Below, piece after piece: positions 24,797 through 36,126 of a DNA stretch of 64,000 nt. The number at the start of each line of letters is the position of its first letter. Position 1 is the first letter of the stretch. The position numbers were made by a program, and so were the translations under genes. Below the pieces are notes generated by a model that saw only the letters and a list, made by a program, of their open reading frames with translations, ran no database searches and was not told the origin of the DNA. Source of the DNA: Candidatus Apopatosoma intestinale (GTDB lineage Bacteria > Bacillota > Clostridia > Oscillospirales > CAG-272); NCBI GenBank assembly GCA_003524145.1, contig DODZ01000035.1, positions 122,649 through 186,648 of the forward strand, given 5' to 3'.

Positions 24797-25818
24797 AAAA
24801 GCATGTAAATATACCTGTTTTCATCCCGCATCTCGGGTGTCCGAATATGTGCGTTTTCTGCAATCAGAGGCGCATCTCGGGCACGGTGCAATACAGCCGC
24901 GATGACGTTGTGAAAACGATAGAAGAGGCACTTGCCACGGTTTCTCCGGAGCAGGAAGCGCAGATAGCCTTTTTCGGCGGGAGCTTCACCGGAATAGACA
25001 GGGACGAGATGATATATCTGCTCGAAACGGGCTACGGTTATGTAAAAAGCGGGCGCGTCTCCTCAATCCGCCTCTCGACAAGACCGGATTATATCGACAC
25101 GGAGATACTCGATATTCTCTCGCGCTACGGCGTGAAAACGATAGAACTGGGGCTTCAGAGCATGAGCGACCGCGTGCTTGCCGCCTGTAAAAGGGGGCAC
25201 ACCGCGCAGACGGGCAGAGAAGCCTGCCGCATGATAAAGGAGCGCGGCTTTGAGCTTATCGGGCAGATGATGATAGGCTTGCCATGCTCGACCGAGGACG
25301 ACGAAATATACACGGCGCGCGAGATATGCGCACTCGGTGCACACGGCGCAAGAATATATCCGACCGTGGTTTTCCTCGATACAGAGCTTGCCGATATGGC
25401 GCAAAGAGGGGAATATAAACCGCTTTCGGTAGACGAAGCGGTCAGGCGGAGTGCGTCGGCACTTGAGCTTTTTGCCGATGCGGGCGTCCGCGTGATACGC
25501 ATCGGGCTTCAGGCAAGTGAGGCACTTGTCGCAGGAAATGGGATATACGGCGCGAGCGAATACCATGAGGCGATGGGCGAGCTTTGCTACGGCGAGCTCT
25601 TCCGCAGGCGGATAGACGCGGCGATGCAGGGCGGAGACTATCGCGGAAAAAGAATAAAGATATCGGTTTCACCGAGCAGCGTTTCGCGCGCGGTGGGACT
25701 GAGAGCGGCAAATAAAGATTATTTTATGCAAAAATACGGTCTGCGCGGTATAAAAATATCGGCAGATGCGGAAAAAACGGAATTTAACTTCGGGATATCG
25801 CTCGAAGAGGGAGAATAA
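24793..25818 (+). CDS. Elp3-like radical SAM protein
   Basis: A 341-residue radical S-adenosylmethionine enzyme. The 4Fe-4S motif is CPNMCVFC (residues 16-23), followed by AFFGGSFTGID and TIELGLQSMSDRVLAACKRG, typical of the Elp3-type family. It lacks the acetyltransferase domain of true Elp3. The gene between rnc and smc is a conserved neighbour in Clostridia, but the substrate is unknown; tRNA modification is a reasonable guess. Overlaps rnc by ATGA and is two bases from smc. Confidence 0.88.
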   Translation: MKKHVNIPVFIPHLGCPNMCVFCNQRRISGTVQYSRDDVVKTIEEALATVSPEQEAQIAFFGGSFTGIDRDEMIYLLETGYGYVKSGRVSSIRLSTRPDYIDTEILDILSRYGVKTIELGLQSMSDRVLAACKRGHTAQTGREACRMIKERGFELIGQMMIGLPCSTEDDEIYTAREICALGAHGARIYPTVVFLDTELADMAQRGEYKPLSVDEAVRRSASALELFADAGVRVIRIGLQASEALVAGNGIYGASEYHEAMGELCYGELFRRRIDAAMQGGDYRGKRIKISVSPSSVSRAVGLRAANKDYFMQKYGLRGIKISADAEKTEFNFGISLEEGE

Positions 25819-25820
25819 AT

Positions 25821-28800
25821 ATGCGTTTGAAGAAGCTGGAGCTACAGGGCTTCAAGTCGTTTCCTGACAAGACGACGGTTAATTTCGACAAGGGGCTGAC
25901 CGTTATAGTCGGTCCGAACGGAAGCGGAAAATCCAATATATCCGATGCGATGCGCTGGGTTCTCGGCGAGATGTCTACGAAAAACATCCGCGGCACAAAG
26001 ATGGAGGATGTTATATTTGCCGGCTCGCAGAAGCGCAGTCCGATGAGCTTCGCCGAGGTTTCCGTCACATTTGACAATTCGGAGGAGGAGGGCAGACTTG
26101 TTACGGCTGAGGACTATGACGAGATAACCGTCACGCGCAGGTATTACCGTGCGGGCGAGAGCGAATATTTCATAAACCGAAAGCCGGTGCGCCTGCGCGA
26201 TATTCATGAGCTGTTTCTCAATACGGGACTCGGCAAGGGCGGATATTCCATCATCGGTCAGGGCAAGATAGCGGAGATAATCTCGCGCAAAAACGATGAA
26301 CGCCGCGCTGTCTTTGAGGAAGCGGCGGGCATTGCGAAATATAAATTTCAGAAGCTGGAAGCCATGCGCAATCTCGACGGAACAAACGAAAACCTGACGA
26401 GACTCGAGGATATCACGGGAGAGCTGAGCGCGCGCATAGGTCCGCTCGAGAGAGAATCCGCGAAAGCGAAGAAATATCTTGAGATTTATGAGAGAAAAAA
26501 AGGGATAGACATAGCACTCTCTCTCTATGATATAGATGCGGCGAAGAGGCGCTCGGCGGATGTTTCCGAAAAGCTGGCAATAGCAAAGCGCAATCTTGAA
26601 GCGGCAGAAGAAAAGCTTTCCGATGCCGAGGCGAGAGAAAGTGCGCTTGCCGAGAAGCAGAGCGGAAACAGAATAGAAGCCGAGAGATTCACGCAGGAGA
26701 TAGCGGCACAGAAGGAAAAGCTGCACGAAAAGGAATCTGCGGCGCTCGTATGCGAAAGCGAAAACGTGCATTTTGCCGAAACGGAGAAAACAGCACGCGC
26801 AAAGCTTGCCGAGAGCGAGGCCGAGCGGGCAAGCACCGAAAAGGAGCTTACCGCAAAGCGTGAAGCGCTCGAAGAAGCTCGGCGAAAGAAAGCGGAGAAG
26901 AAAGAGGAAGCCGATAAAGCCGAGGCGGAGATAGCCGAATACCGCGAGGCGCTCGCCCGCGCCGACGACGATGTAAACGACGCGGCAAAGAAGAAAGCCG
27001 AGCTGGACAAGCGTACCATTGAGGCGAAGCTGCGTGCTTCCGAGCTTGAGGCGAGAGCCGAGAGCGACGAAAAGAAATACGAGGCTCTGCGCGAGAGCGC
27101 GGAAAAACACGAGGCGGATATAGCGCTCTATTCGGGGCGCATGGAAAAGGCGGAGAGCAAGATCGCCGCTTATTCAGGGAAAGAAGCGCAGGAGAGGGCA
27201 GAGCTTGAAAAAGCCGAAAAGAAGAAAGCGGAGGCTGAGAGCAGACGCGCCGAGCTGGAAAAGAAGAAAAACGAGTATTTTCTCGAGGCTTCTCAGAGAA
27301 AGCACAAGGTGCAGAATCTCGTGCGCATGGAGGAGCTGCTTGAGGGCTTTTCCCGTGCGGTACGCTTTATAGTAAACGAATATTCGCAAGGGAAGATAAC
27401 AGGAAAAGACGGCGGAAAGATAACGCTTTACGGTCCGCTCTCACAGCTGATATCTACAGACGAAAAATATTCCGTCGCGCTCGAGACTGCATTCGGTCAG
27501 AGCCTGCAGAATATAGTGGCAAAGGACGAATACAGCGCCAAGGCGGCGATAGAATATTTAAAGAAAAGAAACGCGGGCAGAGCGACCTTCTACCCGATTG
27601 ACACGATGAAGGGCACGGAAGCCGATGCGGCGACGCTCGGGCTTTCGGCGGGCGAGGGCTTCATTGCCGTCGCGAGCACGCTCGTGAAATGCGAGGACAA
27701 CCTCCGCGGGATTGTGAAGAGCATAGTCGGCAGGATAATCATCGCCGACAATATGGACAACGCCGCGAAAATGGCGCGAAAGCTTGCCTATCGCTACAGG
27801 ATAGTGACACTGGACGGTCAGGTCATAAACGCGGGCGGCAGCTTCACGGGCGGTTCTTCGGCGACGGAAAGCCAGCTTCTTTCACGCCGCTCGCAGATAG
27901 ACAGGCTGAATGAAGAGATAGCCTCGATAGAAAAAGCGGCAAAGGGCGTTGACAGCGAACTCGCGGAGCTGGCGAAAGCAACAGCGGATATCAAAGCCGA
28001 ATACGATGCCGCAGCAGGCAGGCTTGCCACTGTGCGCAAAATGAGCGAAGCCGAGGAGGTTCAGCTCGAGGTACTCCGCTCGGGCAAGGAAATGCTTGCT
28101 TCATCTCTCGATGTGATAAAAGCCGAGATGAAAGCTCTCGACGAGAGCATGAGCGGATACCGACGTGATATCGGCGGGATAGCAGAGCGAAAGGATGAAT
28201 TTGATACGGAAGCGGCGCTTCTTGCCTTCAAGGAAAACGAGATTAACAGTCAGCGTGCTTCTCTTGAGGAAAAGCTCGAAGAACTGGAGGATAAGCGCAG
28301 CGACCTGCTCATAGAGCTGGCAAGAGAAGAGACGAATACGGAGCTTCTCGCATCGCTTCTCGAGGCTGTGGAGGCAAAGGCGGAGATTTACCGTTCCACT
28401 GCGGCTTCGCTTGAAGAAACGATAGCGGAGGCGATAAGAAAGACCTCCGAAAACAAAGAGAAGATAGAGAAATTGAGAAGCGAGGCGGCGGTTCTCTCCC
28501 GCAAGCTCGGAGAATACGAGCACACGAGAGCGGAGCTTGTCTCGGAGGGCGCGGATATAGAGCAGTCGCTGAATACCGTCCGCACCTCGCAGAAAAACGC
28601 GATGAATGAAAAGGAGCTTGTTTTCCGAGATTATACGAAGCTGGAAAACGACCTTGAAAACGCAAATACCCGTGCCGACGGGCTTATCACCTTCCTTTGG
28701 GACGACTACGAGCTTACATACGACGAGGCGAGAAAGCAATGCGCCGAGCCGATAACTCCGGCGACGCGAGCCGAAACGGCGGCGGAGCAGGCAAAGCTGA

Positions 28801-29444
28801 AAAATACGCTCCGTTCGCTCGGAAATGTAAACCTGAACGCCATAGAGGAATACAAAGAGGTCAGCGAGCGCTATGGAAAAATGCACGAGCAGATGCAGGA
28901 TCTGACCGCCTCAAGAGAGGCACTGATGAGAAATATCGCCGAGCTTGAGCGTTGCATGTGCACGGATTTTGTTTCGACTATGGAGCAGATAAATATCAAC
29001 TTTGGCAAGACCTTCACGGAGCTTTTTGGCGGCGGCAGAGCCGAGGTAAAACTCAGCGACCCCGAGAATGTTCTCGAGAGCGGAATCGACATAAATGTAG
29101 CTCCTCCCGGCAAGGTGATAAAGAGCCTTTCGCTCCTCTCGGGCGGCGAGCAGGCATTTGTCGCGATAGCGCTTTATTTTGCGATACTCGAGGTAAATCC
29201 CGCGCCCTTCTGCATAATGGATGAGATAGAAGCGGCACTCGATGAGGTGAACGTAGACAAATTCGCGGACTATGTGAAGCGATATTCCGAGAAAACGCAG
29301 TTTGTGCTTATAACGCACAGACGCGGCACGATGGAGGCGGCGGAGCGGCTCTACGGCGTGACAATGCACGAAAAAGGAATATCGGATATCATATCCGTCG
29401 ATGTTTCCGAGATAGAGCACCGCGCGGGCAAGCTGCTCGAATGA
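25821..29444 (+). CDS. smc: Chromosome segregation ATPase SMC
   Basis: A full-length 1207-residue SMC protein for chromosome compaction. Walker [10 protein letters not shown] lies at residues 32-40 with the R-loop after it. Long coiled coils rich in E, K and A run from about 170-500 and 680-1020. The hinge (about 510-660) includes [20 protein letters not shown] and the glycine cluster [11 protein letters not shown]. The signature [10 protein letters not shown] and Walker [16 protein letters not shown] close the ATPase head. It starts two bases after the radical SAM gene with GAGGGAG. scpA and scpB are not in the window. Confidence 0.98.
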   Translation: MRLKKLELQGFKSFPDKTTVNFDKGLTVIVGPNGSGKSNISDAMRWVLGEMSTKNIRGTKMEDVIFAGSQKRSPMSFAEVSVTFDNSEEEGRLVTAEDYDEITVTRRYYRAGESEYFINRKPVRLRDIHELFLNTGLGKGGYSIIGQGKIAEIISRKNDERRAVFEEAAGIAKYKFQKLEAMRNLDGTNENLTRLEDITGELSARIGPLERESAKAKKYLEIYERKKGIDIALSLYDIDAAKRRSADVSEKLAIAKRNLEAAEEKLSDAEARESALAEKQSGNRIEAERFTQEIAAQKEKLHEKESAALVCESENVHFAETEKTARAKLAESEAERASTEKELTAKREALEEARRKKAEKKEEADKAEAEIAEYREALARADDDVNDAAKKKAELDKRTIEAKLRASELEARAESDEKKYEALRESAEKHEADIALYSGRMEKAESKIAAYSGKEAQERAELEKAEKKKAEAESRRAELEKKKNEYFLEASQRKHKVQNLVRMEELLEGFSRAVRFIVNEYSQGKITGKDGGKITLYGPLSQLISTDEKYSVALETAFGQSLQNIVAKDEYSAKAAIEYLKKRNAGRATFYPIDTMKGTEADAATLGLSAGEGFIAVASTLVKCEDNLRGIVKSIVGRIIIADNMDNAAKMARKLAYRYRIVTLDGQVINAGGSFTGGSSATESQLLSRRSQIDRLNEEIASIEKAAKGVDSELAELAKATADIKAEYDAAAGRLATVRKMSEAEEVQLEVLRSGKEMLASSLDVIKAEMKALDESMSGYRRDIGGIAERKDEFDTEAALLAFKENEINSQRASLEEKLEELEDKRSDLLIELAREETNTELLASLLEAVEAKAEIYRSTAASLEETIAEAIRKTSENKEKIEKLRSEAAVLSRKLGEYEHTRAELVSEGADIEQSLNTVRTSQKNAMNEKELVFRDYTKLENDLENANTRADGLITFLWDDYELTYDEARKQCAEPITPATRAETAAEQAKLKNTLRSLGNVNLNAIEEYKEVSERYGKMHEQMQDLTASREALMRNIAELERCMCTDFVSTMEQININFGKTFTELFGGGRAEVKLSDPENVLESGIDINVAPPGKVIKSLSLLSGGEQAFVAIALYFAILEVNPAPFCIMDEIEAALDEVNVDKFADYVKRYSEKTQFVLITHRRGTMEAAERLYGVTMHEKGISDIISVDVSEIEHRAGKLLE

Positions 29445-29479
29445 GAAGCGGACAATTAAAATAACGAAAGGGCAAAAAA

Positions 29480-30397
29480 ATGGGATTTTTTGAAAAGCTG
29501 AAGGCGGGTCTGGCAAAGACGAAAAACTCGTTCTTCGGAAAGATAAACAGCATATTCAAGAGCTTTCGCCGTGTAGACGAGGATCTGATGGATGAGCTCG
29601 AAGAGGCTCTGATAACGGGCGACGTCGGCGTTGAAACGACGGAGGAGATTCTCGATGAGCTTCGCTCGCGCATAAAGGAAAAAAAGCTCACCGAGCCTGA
29701 AGAGGTGAAGGCAGAGCTCTTTGACATACTGCGTTCGCTCATCGGCGACGGCGAGCCTATAGCATATGAAGATGGCAAGCTGACCGTTGTGCTTGTCGTC
29801 GGCGTAAACGGCGTCGGCAAGACGACCTCCATTGCCAAGATGGCGAATGTTTTCAAGAGTGATGGTAAAAAGGTTCTGCTTTGTGCGGCGGATACATTCC
29901 GCGCGGCGGCGATAGACCAGATAGGCATCTGGGCAGACAGAATAGGCGTAGAGCTGATAAAGCAGAGCGAGGGCTCCGATCCCGCCGCCGTCGTTTTCGA
30001 TGCCGTTCACGCGGCGAAGAAGAGAGGCGCGGATATTCTGATAATAGATACCGCAGGCAGACTGCACAATAAGAAAAACCTGATGACGGAGCTTGAAAAG
30101 ATAAACCGCGTGGTGGACAAGGAGCTTCCCGACTGCCTGCGCGAGACTATTCTCGTTCTCGACGCCACGACGGGACAGAATGCCGTTGTTCAGGCGCGCG
30201 AATTCAAGGATGCGGCGAATATCACGGGTCTTGCCTTGACGAAGCTGGACGGAAGCGCCAAGGGCGGAATAGTTTTCTCGGTCAAGCGCGAGCTCGGTAT
30301 CCCGATGAAGTTTATCGGGGTAGGTGAGAAGGCAGACGACCTGCAGCCCTTCAATGCGGATGAATTTATCGAGGCGCTCTTTGCGGAAGAGGCATGA
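29480..30397 (+). CDS. ftsY: Signal recognition particle receptor FtsY
   Basis: A 305-residue GTPase that docks the signal recognition particle with the membrane. It is the short Firmicute form without a long acidic A domain. The N domain (1-90) leads to the G domain with [52 protein letters not shown] and [12 protein letters not shown]. It lies directly after smc, the usual Firmicute arrangement. Confidence 0.98.
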   Translation: MGFFEKLKAGLAKTKNSFFGKINSIFKSFRRVDEDLMDELEEALITGDVGVETTEEILDELRSRIKEKKLTEPEEVKAELFDILRSLIGDGEPIAYEDGKLTVVLVVGVNGVGKTTSIAKMANVFKSDGKKVLLCAADTFRAAAIDQIGIWADRIGVELIKQSEGSDPAAVVFDAVHAAKKRGADILIIDTAGRLHNKKNLMTELEKINRVVDKELPDCLRETILVLDATTGQNAVVQAREFKDAANITGLALTKLDGSAKGGIVFSVKRELGIPMKFIGVGEKADDLQPFNADEFIEALFAEEA

Positions 30398-30399
30398 GT

Positions 30400-31005
30400 A
30401 TGAAGAAGGTAGCCGTAGCATCAAACAATAAGCACAAGATTGAGGAAATACGTGCAATTCTCTCGGGTATATACGGAGACGCGATAGAAGTGAAAAGCCT
30501 CTCGGATATAGGTTTTTCGGGAGATATCGTCGAGGACGGAGACACCTTTGAAGAAAATGCCGAGATAAAGGCGAGAGCGGCGGCAAAGCTCGGATATATA
30601 GCGATAGCAGATGATTCGGGGCTTTGCGTAGACGCGCTGGACGGCGCTCCCGGGGTTTATTCCGCAAGATTTGCGGGTGAGCCCGGCGATGATAAGAAAA
30701 ACAACGACAAGCTGCTCGATATGATGAAGGATATTCCCGAGGAGGGGCGCGGCGCGAAGTTTGTTTCCGTTATCTGCTGTGTGACGCCGGAGGGCAAGGT
30801 CGTGAGCGCACGTGGAGAATGCCCGGGCAGAATCCTTTTCGAGCGGCACGGCACGGGAGGCTTCGGCTATGATCCGCTTTTCTGTTGCGAACTCGGCAAG
30901 ACCTTTGCCGAGCTTACTCCGGAGGAGAAAAACAGGATAAGCCACAGGGCGAGAGCTATGGCGAATTTCGCCGAGGCTGTGAAAAAGACAAAAATTTTTG
31001 ATTGA
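30400..31005 (+). CDS. rdgB: XTP/dITP diphosphatase (HAM1/RdgB)
   Basis: A 201-residue pyrophosphatase that removes ITP, dITP and XTP from the nucleotide pool. Family blocks are VASNNKHKIEEI, DTFEENAEIKARAAA, ADDSGLCVDALDGAPGVYSA and GGFGYDPLF. An ATG at 30394 overlaps the ftsY stop; 30400 was chosen because GAAGAGG is then seven bases upstream. Together with the Nudix-glycosylase at 3312 it gives this strain two routes against deaminated purines. Confidence 0.95.
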   Translation: MKKVAVASNNKHKIEEIRAILSGIYGDAIEVKSLSDIGFSGDIVEDGDTFEENAEIKARAAAKLGYIAIADDSGLCVDALDGAPGVYSARFAGEPGDDKKNNDKLLDMMKDIPEEGRGAKFVSVICCVTPEGKVVSARGECPGRILFERHGTGGFGYDPLFCCELGKTFAELTPEEKNRISHRARAMANFAEAVKKTKIFD

Positions 31006-31025
31006 GGATATATTAAGGAAAAATT

Positions 31026-31322
31026 ATGATTACAAGCAAGCAGAGAGCGTATTTACGCGGACTTTCAAATAATTACGACACTATATTTCAGGTCGGCAAG
31101 GGCGGCATCACGGAGAACATGACAGAGCAGATAGGCAACGCTCTCGAGGCGCGGGAGCTTATCAAGCTGCGCGTGCTCGACAACAGCGAGTACGGTGCGC
31201 GCGAGGCGGCCGAGATAATCGCAGAGAAGGTCGGCGCCGATGTCGTAAGCGTCGTAGGCTCGAGATTCGTGCTTTACCGCGAATCCGAAAAGCATAAGAA
31301 AATAGATATTTCTTCTATATAA
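31026..31322 (+). CDS. yhbY: YhbY-type ribosome assembly RNA-binding protein
   Basis: A 98-residue CRS1-YhbY domain protein associated with pre-50S ribosomal particles. It starts MITSKQRAYLRGLSNNYDTI, followed by QVGKGGITENM, the GxxG-type RNA-binding loop, and ends with a conserved VGSRFVLYR. The order rdgB-yhbY-yqeK is common in Firmicutes. Confidence 0.94.
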   Translation: MITSKQRAYLRGLSNNYDTIFQVGKGGITENMTEQIGNALEARELIKLRVLDNSEYGAREAAEIIAEKVGADVVSVVGSRFVLYRESEKHKKIDISSI

Positions 31323-31336
31323 AAACGGAGGGAAAT

Positions 31337-31972
31337 ATGACCGAAAATGTGCTGACGCGTCTGAAGGACACGGCGCGTATGTGCATGGGCGAAAAACGAT
31401 ATGCGCATACGCTCGGAGTATATCGCGAATGCGAATATCTGGCGGATAAATGTACGCTTTCGCAGAAGGAAACGGACGACCTGCTCACGGCGGCACTTAT
31501 CCACGACATGGCAAAGCAATTGCCCATCGACAAGCAGAAAAATATATGTATGCGCCACGGCACCGATACAAGCGGCGCTACGGAGGCGACACTGCATCAG
31601 CTTTCGGGCGCGGAATATGCGCGCGAGCTTCTCGGCTCCGATATAGTAAACGATGCCGTGTATTCAGCCGTAAGCAAGCATACCACAGGCGGCAGTGTGA
31701 TGAGCCTGACGGACAAGCTGCTTTTTATCGCCGACTACACGGAGGCGGGGCGCACTCATGAAATGTGTCGCAAAATGCGGGAATATTTACATGAAAAATG
31801 TGAAAAAATAGTAAAAGCCGAAGAAGCGCGTCAGGTTATAAACGAGGTCGCGCTGAAAATAATCATAAGCACCATGCAATACCTTGTCGAAACGGGAGCC
31901 GCGCTTGATCCGCGGATAAACGAGGCAAGGGCGACTCTTGAAGCGGAAATAAAAACGGCAAAGGAGAGTTGA
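31337..31972 (+). CDS. yqeK: YqeK family HD-domain hydrolase (Ap4A hydrolase)
   Basis: A 211-residue HD-domain protein of the YqeK family, which cleaves symmetrical diadenosine tetraphosphate to two ADP. Metal ligands are His in RYAHTLGVYRE, the HD pair in LIHDMAKQL, and further histidine and aspartate in VSKHTTGG and LFIADYTEAGRTH. GGAGGG precedes the ATG. nadD, which often precedes yqeK, is not here. Confidence 0.93.
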   Translation: MTENVLTRLKDTARMCMGEKRYAHTLGVYRECEYLADKCTLSQKETDDLLTAALIHDMAKQLPIDKQKNICMRHGTDTSGATEATLHQLSGAEYARELLGSDIVNDAVYSAVSKHTTGGSVMSLTDKLLFIADYTEAGRTHEMCRKMREYLHEKCEKIVKAEEARQVINEVALKIIISTMQYLVETGAALDPRINEARATLEAEIKTAKES

Positions 31973-31976
31973 AATT

Positions 31977-33158
31977 TTGGAAAACAACAGTTATGACGGA
32001 TATATACGGCGGAAGATGAAAAAGCAGAGGACAGGCACGGTTCTTCTGTGCGCACTGCTGGTAATCATTTTTTCCGCGATAACATTTGTGGCGGCTTATT
32101 TTATCTTTTTCCGACCGAGCGTTTCACCCACCCCGCCCTTTATAAATAACGGCACTACGGGAACGGACGAGGCGGGTCAGGTGATAGTCGACACGAGCGG
32201 TCCCTATGCCCGCAAGAGCGGATATTATACCTTTCTTATCGCGGGGCTTGATGATGCCTCGCTGAATACCGATGTCATGATGCTGGCATCGCTGGATACG
32301 GAAAATCACAAGATAAATATACTGCAGATACCTCGCGATACATTTGTAAACAAATATGTCGGCGGGTACAGCTATGTAAACTCGGTAAATGCCATGTACA
32401 GCTCGGCATATCATTCGTACAAGGTGCCGGCGCAGGGCAGTGTCTCCGATGAGGCGCATAAATCAATAGCGAAAACTGCAAGACTCGAAGCCATGCGCGA
32501 TGTCTGCTCGCGGCTCGAAAAAAGCCTATGCGTGAAGATAGACAGGTTTATACTGCTCGATACGGCGGCTTTCCGCGAGATAATTGATTCCGTCGGCGGA
32601 GTGGAATTTGATGTTCCTTTCGATATGGATTACGATGACCCCGCTCAGAATCTGCATATCCACCTGAAGGCGGGCAAGCAGATACTTGACGGTGCCAAGG
32701 CAGAGCAGTTTATCCGATTTCGCAAGGGAGAGAAATACAGTTATCCCGCAGGGGATATAGACAGAGTGGATGCGCGCGCCGACTTTATGCGCGCGGCACT
32801 TTCCCAGGTGAAGAGCAATGTCGGCTTTTCTCTGATATCGCAGATAATAAAAACCGTATCAAACGACCTTGATACCGATATAAAAATCGAAGAAGCAATT
32901 TATTTTGCCAAGGAAGCCTACAAGGTTCCGGACGGCAATATCACGATAAAGACAATAGGCGGCACGGTGCTGCAGAATCCCGTGACGGGCGTATGGAAAT
33001 ATTACTGCCTGAACCGAGACGCGGCGATATTTGACATAAACAAATATATGAACGCCTTCACGCGGCAGATAGACGCGGAAATATTCGATACGGCAGGCTT
33101 TTTCACGAATGCAAGCGACGCCGAATACAGCTATATAAACGACTATTATAATTCATAG
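31977..33158 (+). CDS. LytR-CpsA-Psr family cell-wall polymer transferase
   Basis: A 393-residue membrane protein. A short basic N-terminus (YIRRKMKKQR) leads into one membrane helix (about 20-45) and an extracellular LCP domain with FLIAGLDDASLNTDVMMLAS, INILQIPRDTFV, IIDSVGGVEFDVP and a basic IRFRKGEKYSYPAGDIDRVD. LCP proteins attach teichoic acids or other polyprenyl-linked glycans to peptidoglycan. The start is TTG at 31977, ten bases after AAGGAG; an ATG at 32016 is an alternative. It sits between yqeK and rsfS, as in many Clostridia. Confidence 0.92.
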   Translation: MENNSYDGYIRRKMKKQRTGTVLLCALLVIIFSAITFVAAYFIFFRPSVSPTPPFINNGTTGTDEAGQVIVDTSGPYARKSGYYTFLIAGLDDASLNTDVMMLASLDTENHKINILQIPRDTFVNKYVGGYSYVNSVNAMYSSAYHSYKVPAQGSVSDEAHKSIAKTARLEAMRDVCSRLEKSLCVKIDRFILLDTAAFREIIDSVGGVEFDVPFDMDYDDPAQNLHIHLKAGKQILDGAKAEQFIRFRKGEKYSYPAGDIDRVDARADFMRAALSQVKSNVGFSLISQIIKTVSNDLDTDIKIEEAIYFAKEAYKVPDGNITIKTIGGTVLQNPVTGVWKYYCLNRDAAIFDINKYMNAFTRQIDAEIFDTAGFFTNASDAEYSYINDYYNS

Positions 33159-33166
33159 GAGGCATT

Positions 33167-33550
33167 ATGGAAAATAATGAAATCACCATGCTCACGGAAG
33201 CCGATTCCGAAACTCTGGCAAGAGAGATAGTAAAGATTCTTGATGACAGAAAGGCAAAGGATATAAAGCTTCTGCGGGTGAGCGACAAGACCGTGATGAC
33301 AGATTATTTCGTAATCTGCACGGGCACTTCCAACACTCAGATAAAAGGTATCGCGGGAGAGCTTGAATATAAGCTCTCCGAACGCGGAATCACGCCTATC
33401 CATACCGACGGATATGACTCCGGCAAGTGGATAGTCCTTGATTATGCTCATGTGATAGTCCATATCTTCTACGGCGAGGACAGGGATTTCTACAAGCTGG
33501 AGAAGCTATGGGGCGACGCTACCGAAATACCTACGCAAATAAATGAATGA
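33167..33550 (+). CDS. rsfS: Ribosomal silencing factor RsfS
   Basis: A 127-residue RsfS/Iojap protein that binds uL14 on the large ribosomal subunit and blocks subunit joining under poor nutrition. Conserved blocks: DDRKAKDIKLLRV, MTDYFVICTGTSNTQIKGIA, DGYDSGKWIVLDYAHVIVHI and the C-terminal Y-KLEKLWGDA. AGGAGG lies before the ATG. Confidence 0.96.
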   Translation: MENNEITMLTEADSETLAREIVKILDDRKAKDIKLLRVSDKTVMTDYFVICTGTSNTQIKGIAGELEYKLSERGITPIHTDGYDSGKWIVLDYAHVIVHIFYGEDRDFYKLEKLWGDATEIPTQINE

Positions 33551-33586
33551 AACATATACACCTTTGAAAGGGGACCTGAAATAAAG

Positions 33587-35992
33587 ATGAAATACGACTA
33601 CACCGCCATTGAGAGGAAATGGCAGAAAATCTGGGACGACAAGAAGGCTTTCCATGTTGAGATAGACAAGAGCAAGCCGAAATACTATGCGCTTATCGAA
33701 TTTCCGTATCCCTCCGGTCAGGGACTGCATATAGGGCATCCGCGCCCCTATACGGCGATGGACATAGTGGCACGTAAGAAGAGAATGCAGGGCTATAATG
33801 TGCTTTTCCCGATGGGCTGGGACGCTTTCGGTCTGCCGACGGAAAATTACGCGATAAAGAATAAAGTGCATCCCGCAGATGTCACAAAGAAGAACATAGC
33901 TCATTTCAAGGAGCAGCTCAAAATGCTCGGCTTCAGCTTTGACTGGGACAGAGAGATAAACACCACCGACCCCGAATATGTCAAGTGGACGCAGTGGATA
34001 TTCCTCCAGCTCTACAAGCACGGGCTGGCATATAAAAAAGAAATGTCCGTAAACTTCTGCACCTCGTGCAAGTGCGTGCTTGCAAACGAGGAGGTAGTGA
34101 ACGGAGTCTGCGAGCGTTGCGGAAGCGAGGTTGTGCACAAGATAAAGAGCGAATGGATGCTCAAAATAACGGAATATGCCGGCAGGCTCATAGACGATCT
34201 CGAGGGGCTTGACTTCATCGACCGCGTAAAAACGCAGGAGATAAACTGGATAGGTCGTTCCTACGGCGCGCAGGTCAGATTCAAATCCACCGAGGGCGAC
34301 GATATCGAGATATACACGACGCGCCCCGACACGCTTTTCGGCGCTACATATATGGTAATAGCTCCGGAGCACGCGCTCATAGAAAAGTGGAAGGACAAGC
34401 TTACAAATTATGCCGACATTATAAACTATAAGGAAGAAGCCGCGAGAAAGTCCGACTTTGAGCGCACGGAGCTTGCCAAGGACAAGACGGGTGTGCGCCT
34501 CGAGGGCGTAGAGGCGATAAACCCCGTAAACGGTAAAAAAATACCGATTTTCGTTTCCGATTATGTACTCGCAACATACGGAACAGGCGCTATCATGGCT
34601 GTTCCCGCGCACGATACGCGCGACTGGGAGTTTGCAAAGAAATTCGGTCTGCCGATAGTTGAGGTTGTGGCAGGCGGCGATGTAGGGAAAGAAGCCTTCA
34701 CCGATGTTGCCACCGGCAAGCTCTGCAATTCCGGTTTCCTTGACGGGCTTGAGGTTGCCGAGGCGAAGGAAAAGATAACAGAGTGGCTGACTGAAAAGGG
34801 AATAGGTGAGAAAAAGACAAACTACAAGCTGCGCGACTGGGTATTCTCACGTCAGCGTTATTGGGGCGAGCCTGTGCCGCTCGTTTACTGCGAGCATTGC
34901 GGCGGATGGGTTCCCGTACCGGAGGATCAGCTTCCCGTAACGCTTCCTGCCGTAGAACACTACGAGCCTACGGACAACGGCGAGTCACCGCTTGCAAAGA
35001 TGACAGACTGGGTAAATACGACCTGCCCCGTATGCGGCGGTCCCGCAAAGCGTGAGACTGACACGATGCCGCAGTGGGCGGGCTCCTCATGGTATTTCCT
35101 GCGCTACTGCGATCCGCACTGCAAGACGGCGCTTGCTTCAAGCGAGGCGCTTGACTACTGGATGCCGGTAGATTGGTATAACGGCGGTATGGAGCATGTC
35201 ACACTGCATCTGCTCTATTCGCGCTTCTGGGCGAAATTCCTCTACGATATCGGCGTTATCAAATGCAAGGAGCCTTATCTCAAGCGCACGGCACACGGCA
35301 TGGTTCTCGGCGAGGACGGAAGCAAAATGTCGAAATCCCGCGGCAATGTCATAAATCCCGACGATATAGTGCGAGATTTCGGTGCGGATACGCTTCGTCT
35401 CTACGAGATGTTCATAGGCGATTTTGAAAAGGAAGCTCCGTGGTCTCAGACAGGCATCAAGGGCTGCCGCAGATTTGTTGAGAGAGTAGTCGGTCTTTGC
35501 GACCTTGCAAAGGGCGGGGGCGTTACGCCGAAGCTCGAAAATGCCTTCCACAAGACGATAAAGAAGGTTACGCTCGATATAGAGGGTATGAAATTCAATA
35601 CGGCGATAGCGGCGATGATGTCGCTCGTAAACGATATTTATGACGTGGGCACGCTCACGCGTGACGAGCTCGGAATATTCGTTCATCTGCTCTGTCCCTT
35701 CGCTCCGCACATAAGCGAAGAGATATGGGAGAGCCTCGGCGGCAAGGGTCTGCTCTCACTTGACAAATGGCCCGAATACGATGAGGCAAAGACGGTGGAC
35801 AGCACTGTTTCTGTTGCCGTTCAGATATGCGGCAAGACAAAAGAAATCATCGAGATAGCGAAGGGCGCCTCTGAGGAGGAAGCGACCGCGGCAGCTATGG
35901 CAAGCGGAAAGATTGCTTCCATGCTCGAGGGTAAGCAGATAGTGAAGAAGATATTCGTTCGCGACAGGATACTCAATTTTGTGGCAAAATGA
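33587..35992 (+). CDS. leuS: Leucyl-tRNA synthetase
   Basis: A full-length 801-residue class I synthetase. The HIGH-type motif is [11 protein letters not shown], the KMSKS motif [11 protein letters not shown]. The editing domain (about 220-400) is present with [13 protein letters not shown] and [15 protein letters not shown], the threonine-rich and aspartate sites that remove mischarged isoleucine or norvaline. Zinc-type cysteine pairs appear in CEHCGG and CPVCGG. No T-box leader is seen; rsfS ends only 36 bases upstream. Confidence 0.98.
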   Translation: MKYDYTAIERKWQKIWDDKKAFHVEIDKSKPKYYALIEFPYPSGQGLHIGHPRPYTAMDIVARKKRMQGYNVLFPMGWDAFGLPTENYAIKNKVHPADVTKKNIAHFKEQLKMLGFSFDWDREINTTDPEYVKWTQWIFLQLYKHGLAYKKEMSVNFCTSCKCVLANEEVVNGVCERCGSEVVHKIKSEWMLKITEYAGRLIDDLEGLDFIDRVKTQEINWIGRSYGAQVRFKSTEGDDIEIYTTRPDTLFGATYMVIAPEHALIEKWKDKLTNYADIINYKEEAARKSDFERTELAKDKTGVRLEGVEAINPVNGKKIPIFVSDYVLATYGTGAIMAVPAHDTRDWEFAKKFGLPIVEVVAGGDVGKEAFTDVATGKLCNSGFLDGLEVAEAKEKITEWLTEKGIGEKKTNYKLRDWVFSRQRYWGEPVPLVYCEHCGGWVPVPEDQLPVTLPAVEHYEPTDNGESPLAKMTDWVNTTCPVCGGPAKRETDTMPQWAGSSWYFLRYCDPHCKTALASSEALDYWMPVDWYNGGMEHVTLHLLYSRFWAKFLYDIGVIKCKEPYLKRTAHGMVLGEDGSKMSKSRGNVINPDDIVRDFGADTLRLYEMFIGDFEKEAPWSQTGIKGCRRFVERVVGLCDLAKGGGVTPKLENAFHKTIKKVTLDIEGMKFNTAIAAMMSLVNDIYDVGTLTRDELGIFVHLLCPFAPHISEEIWESLGGKGLLSLDKWPEYDEAKTVDSTVSVAVQICGKTKEIIEIAKGASEEEATAAAMASGKIASMLEGKQIVKKIFVRDRILNFVAK

Positions 35993-36045
35993 TGCCCATG
36001 CGGGAAAAATATTGCGATTTTTTGAAAAAAACACCGAAAATCGTA

Positions 36046-36074
36046 TTGACAAAATCGCGAGGGTATTATATAAT
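36046..36074 (+). promoter_or_regulatory. Promoter of the DUF177-rpmF unit
   Basis: TTGACA (36046-36051), 17-base spacer, TATAAT (36069-36074): exact consensus, about 50 bases before the DUF177 ATG. This separates the leuS transcript from a strongly expressed ribosomal unit. Confidence 0.85.
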
Positions 36075-36126
36075 GTATAAAGCCGTACTGTGGCATTTCA
36101 GATAGCGCAAATCAGGAGAGAAAGCA

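Noticed and set aside
25842..27110. Long open frame (about 420 codons) on the minus strand within smc
   Set aside because: It mirrors the coiled-coil part of smc, whose GAG/GAA/AAG-rich codons leave the opposite strand without stops. The product is an unlikely leucine/phenylalanine/arginine-rich chain with no motifs.
33506..34612. Minus-strand frame of about 370 codons opposite leuS
   Set aside because: Shadow of the leuS reading frame; leuS carries both class I synthetase motifs.
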